NCBI GenBank assembly: GCA_902782955.1 | Contig: CACZPD010000242.1 | Span: 1-6,407 of the forward strand | Source: an uncultured Erysipelotrichaceae bacterium | GTDB lineage: Bacteria > Bacillota_I > Bacilli_A > Erysipelotrichales > Erysipelotrichaceae | DNA: 6,407 bases | Direction of reading: 5' to 3' | Shown: one piece after another, positions 5,655-6,407 of the stretch | Layout: every line of letters starts with the position of its first letter | How positions within the stretch are numbered: position 1 is the first letter of the stretch | Translations under genes and position numbers: made by a program | Notes under the pieces: model-generated | Databases searched by the model: none | The model's input: the letters and a program-made list of their open reading frames with translations, nothing else | What the model was told of the DNA's origin: nothing

Positions 5655-6188
5655 TCATTTTTCTCTGTAAACAGCGTTCTTTGAGGCAGGTCCCCAGTGT
5701 TTCCGCACAAGACGCTGGAAATCTTCCTTTTTTACCGTCCCGTGACAGGAAAGCAGCTCATAATCCACATCGTAGAACCAATAGAAGACACCGGAAGAAA
5801 CAAACCCGTTCCGCAGGTAGAAATCCATCCGCTTTTCCCGTTCCAGGCTGTTCTCTGCGTCCGGATCGAGTTCTTCGATATCGATGAGGATCCTCCGGTC
5901 ATGATATCTTTCCTGCAGGATCTTCAGGATCCGGCTGCCGTAGCCCTGATTCCGATACTTCTCTTCAACAGCCAGATATCCAAGATATACCATATCTTCA
6001 AACAGGAATACATAGGAAAGCCCTATAAATATTTCCTTATCATAATAAAGAAACATCTTCCTGTCTGTACCTGACCACGCAATAAGCCGTTCCAGGGGTA
6101 TTCTTTCATTTTCGGGAAAACTGGTCCGGTATAATTCCGCCGCTTCAGCCGGCAGTGTCTGATCCGGAAGGTATTCTGTTTCTCTCAT
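5655..6188 (-). CDS. GNAT-family N-acetyltransferase, substrate unknown
   Basis: This 177-residue protein has the GNAT fold pattern. Strands beta2-beta4 include [19 protein letters not shown] (45-63). Motif A is [20 protein letters not shown] (69-88), with the acetyl-CoA pyrophosphate loop RNQGYGS (79-85). Motif B has FYLRNGF (123-129). No substrate-specific feature is recognisable, so it could act on a small amine, a peptide or a protein. It is not convincingly RimI or RimJ. The ATG at 6188 has AGAAGGAA about six bases upstream. The gene sits where Bacillus has secE-nusG, directly before rplK, but its own terminator separates it from the ribosomal genes. The adjacency therefore does not imply joint expression. 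No good promoter was found upstream; TAAAAT near 6211-6216 is a weak -10 candidate without a matching -35. Confidence 0.85.
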   Translation of the reverse strand: MRETEYLPDQTLPAEAAELYRTSFPENERIPLERLIAWSGTDRKMFLYYDKEIFIGLSYVFLFEDMVYLGYLAVEEKYRNQGYGSRILKILQERYHDRRILIDIEELDPDAENSLEREKRMDFYLRNGFVSSGVFYWFYDVDYELLSCHGTVKKEDFQRLVRKHWGPASKNAVYREK

Positions 6189-6258
6189 ATCGTTCCTTCT
6201 GTCTGTGATGATTCTTCCCTATTTTACTCATAAACAGGCCCGAATTACCCGCAAACCC

Positions 6259-6289
6259 GGAAATCTTTTAAGATTTGAAGAAGATTTCC
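6259..6289. repeat. Overlapping inverted and direct repeats in the divergent spacer
   Basis: GGAAATCTT (6259-6267) and its exact complement AAGATTTCC (6281-6289) form a 9-bp inverted repeat. A second AAGATTT (6270-6276) lies 11 bp before the one at 6281, so two direct copies sit one helical turn apart. AAATCT (6261-6266) and AGATTT (6271-6276) also form a compact palindrome. The site lies between the GNAT gene and the plus-strand gene and could be an operator. No run of U residues follows, so it is not a convincing terminator. Confidence 0.5.
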
Positions 6290-6302
6290 TGCCCTTCTCT
6301 TC

Positions 6303-6329
6303 TTGTTATTCCTGCATTTAAGATATAAT
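6303..6329 (+). promoter_or_regulatory. Candidate promoter of the plus-strand gene at 6353
   Basis: A perfect TATAAT lies at 6324-6329. The best upstream box is TTGTTA (6303-6308) with a short 15-base spacer; at 17 bases the match is poor. The predicted start near 6336 leaves a leader of only about 17 nt, which just covers the ribosome binding site. Confidence 0.5.
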
Positions 6330-6352
6330 ATCTCTGTTGTAAAGGAGTCATT

Positions 6353-6407
6353 ATGTTAGTCAGACGCGCTTGCAGTTACTGTGGTGTGCCGCTGCGGGAA
6401 GATACAA
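6353..6407 (+). CDS. Start of an unidentified protein with an N-terminal Cys-x2-Cys knuckle (18 codons, cut by window edge)
   Basis: Only the first 18 codons are present: MLVRRACSYCGVPLREDT. The ATG at 6353 has a strong AAAGGAG (6341-6347) five bases upstream and a TATAAT box 23 bases upstream, so it is a real gene start rather than a chance frame. CSYCG resembles half of a zinc ribbon; a second Cys pair would be expected beyond the edge. The family cannot be named from this fragment. It is transcribed away from the GNAT gene across a 164-bp spacer. Confidence 0.65.
   Translation, partial: MLVRRACSYCGVPLREDT

Noticed and set aside
5533..5658. Extended rplK reading frame starting up to 42 codons upstream
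   Set aside because: It would read through the terminator stem, the promoter and the leader. The family start MAKR with a perfect AAGGAGG at the correct distance fixes the ATG at 5532.
6189..6240. Promoter for the GNAT gene using TAAAAT
   Set aside because: No -35 box is found at 16-18 bases; TTGCGG lies too far upstream. It is mentioned only as a weak candidate in the gene entry.
1..6407. Mobile elements, CRISPR arrays, tRNA or rRNA genes
   Set aside because: No transposase or integrase, no regularly spaced repeats and no tRNA- or rRNA-like sequence were seen. All coding space is occupied by housekeeping genes in expected order.

Overview
The window carries the ribosomal-protein/RNA-polymerase gene block of a low-GC Gram-positive (Firmicutes-type) bacterium. 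Every gene except the last is on the minus strand. In transcription order these are a GNAT acetyltransferase, rplK (L11), rplA (L1), rplJ (L10), rplL (L7/L12), a YbxB/RsmC-like methyltransferase and the first 829 codons of rpoB, which runs off the left edge. The order rplK-rplA-rplJ-rplL-methyltransferase-rpoB is the Bacillus-type arrangement. Strong AGGAGG-type ribosome binding sites and intrinsic terminators fit the same group. Two protein details, Asn at the RpoB rifampicin position 526 and a shortened L11 N-terminal loop, resemble what I recall of Mollicutes, so the class Erysipelotrichia is my best but tentative guess.

Layout from the right edge. A plus-strand gene starting at 6353 (Cys-x2-Cys, cut after 18 codons) diverges from the GNAT gene. 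A 164-bp spacer with overlapping direct and inverted repeats separates them. The GNAT gene ends in a terminator whose DNA also contains the -10 box and spacer of the rplK promoter. The rplK leader folds into a two-helix structure that could be the L1 autoregulatory site. rplK and rplA are 2 nt apart and end in a terminator with a GAGA loop. A strong promoter (TTGACA-N17-TAATAT) then drives rplJ-rplL through a leader of about 150 nt with the form of an L10 leader. Its protein-binding fold, antiterminator and terminator are mutually exclusive and can be written out base by base. After rplL comes an 11-bp stem with a UUCG loop, probably a partial terminator that lowers expression of the methyltransferase and rpoB relative to L7/L12. 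A second promoter (TTGACC-N17-TAATAT) over the end of the methyltransferase gene probably boosts rpoB.

The products act together: L11, L10 and L7/L12 form the GTPase-associated stalk region of the 50S subunit, L1 forms the other stalk, the methyltransferase probably modifies rRNA, and RpoB is the beta subunit of RNA polymerase. I see no mobile element, CRISPR array, tRNA or rRNA. No new multigene system is visible. The notable points are natural changes at two antibiotic-binding sites (rifampicin in RpoB, thiostrepton in L11), large extra segments in RpoB, and compact regulatory architecture between the genes.
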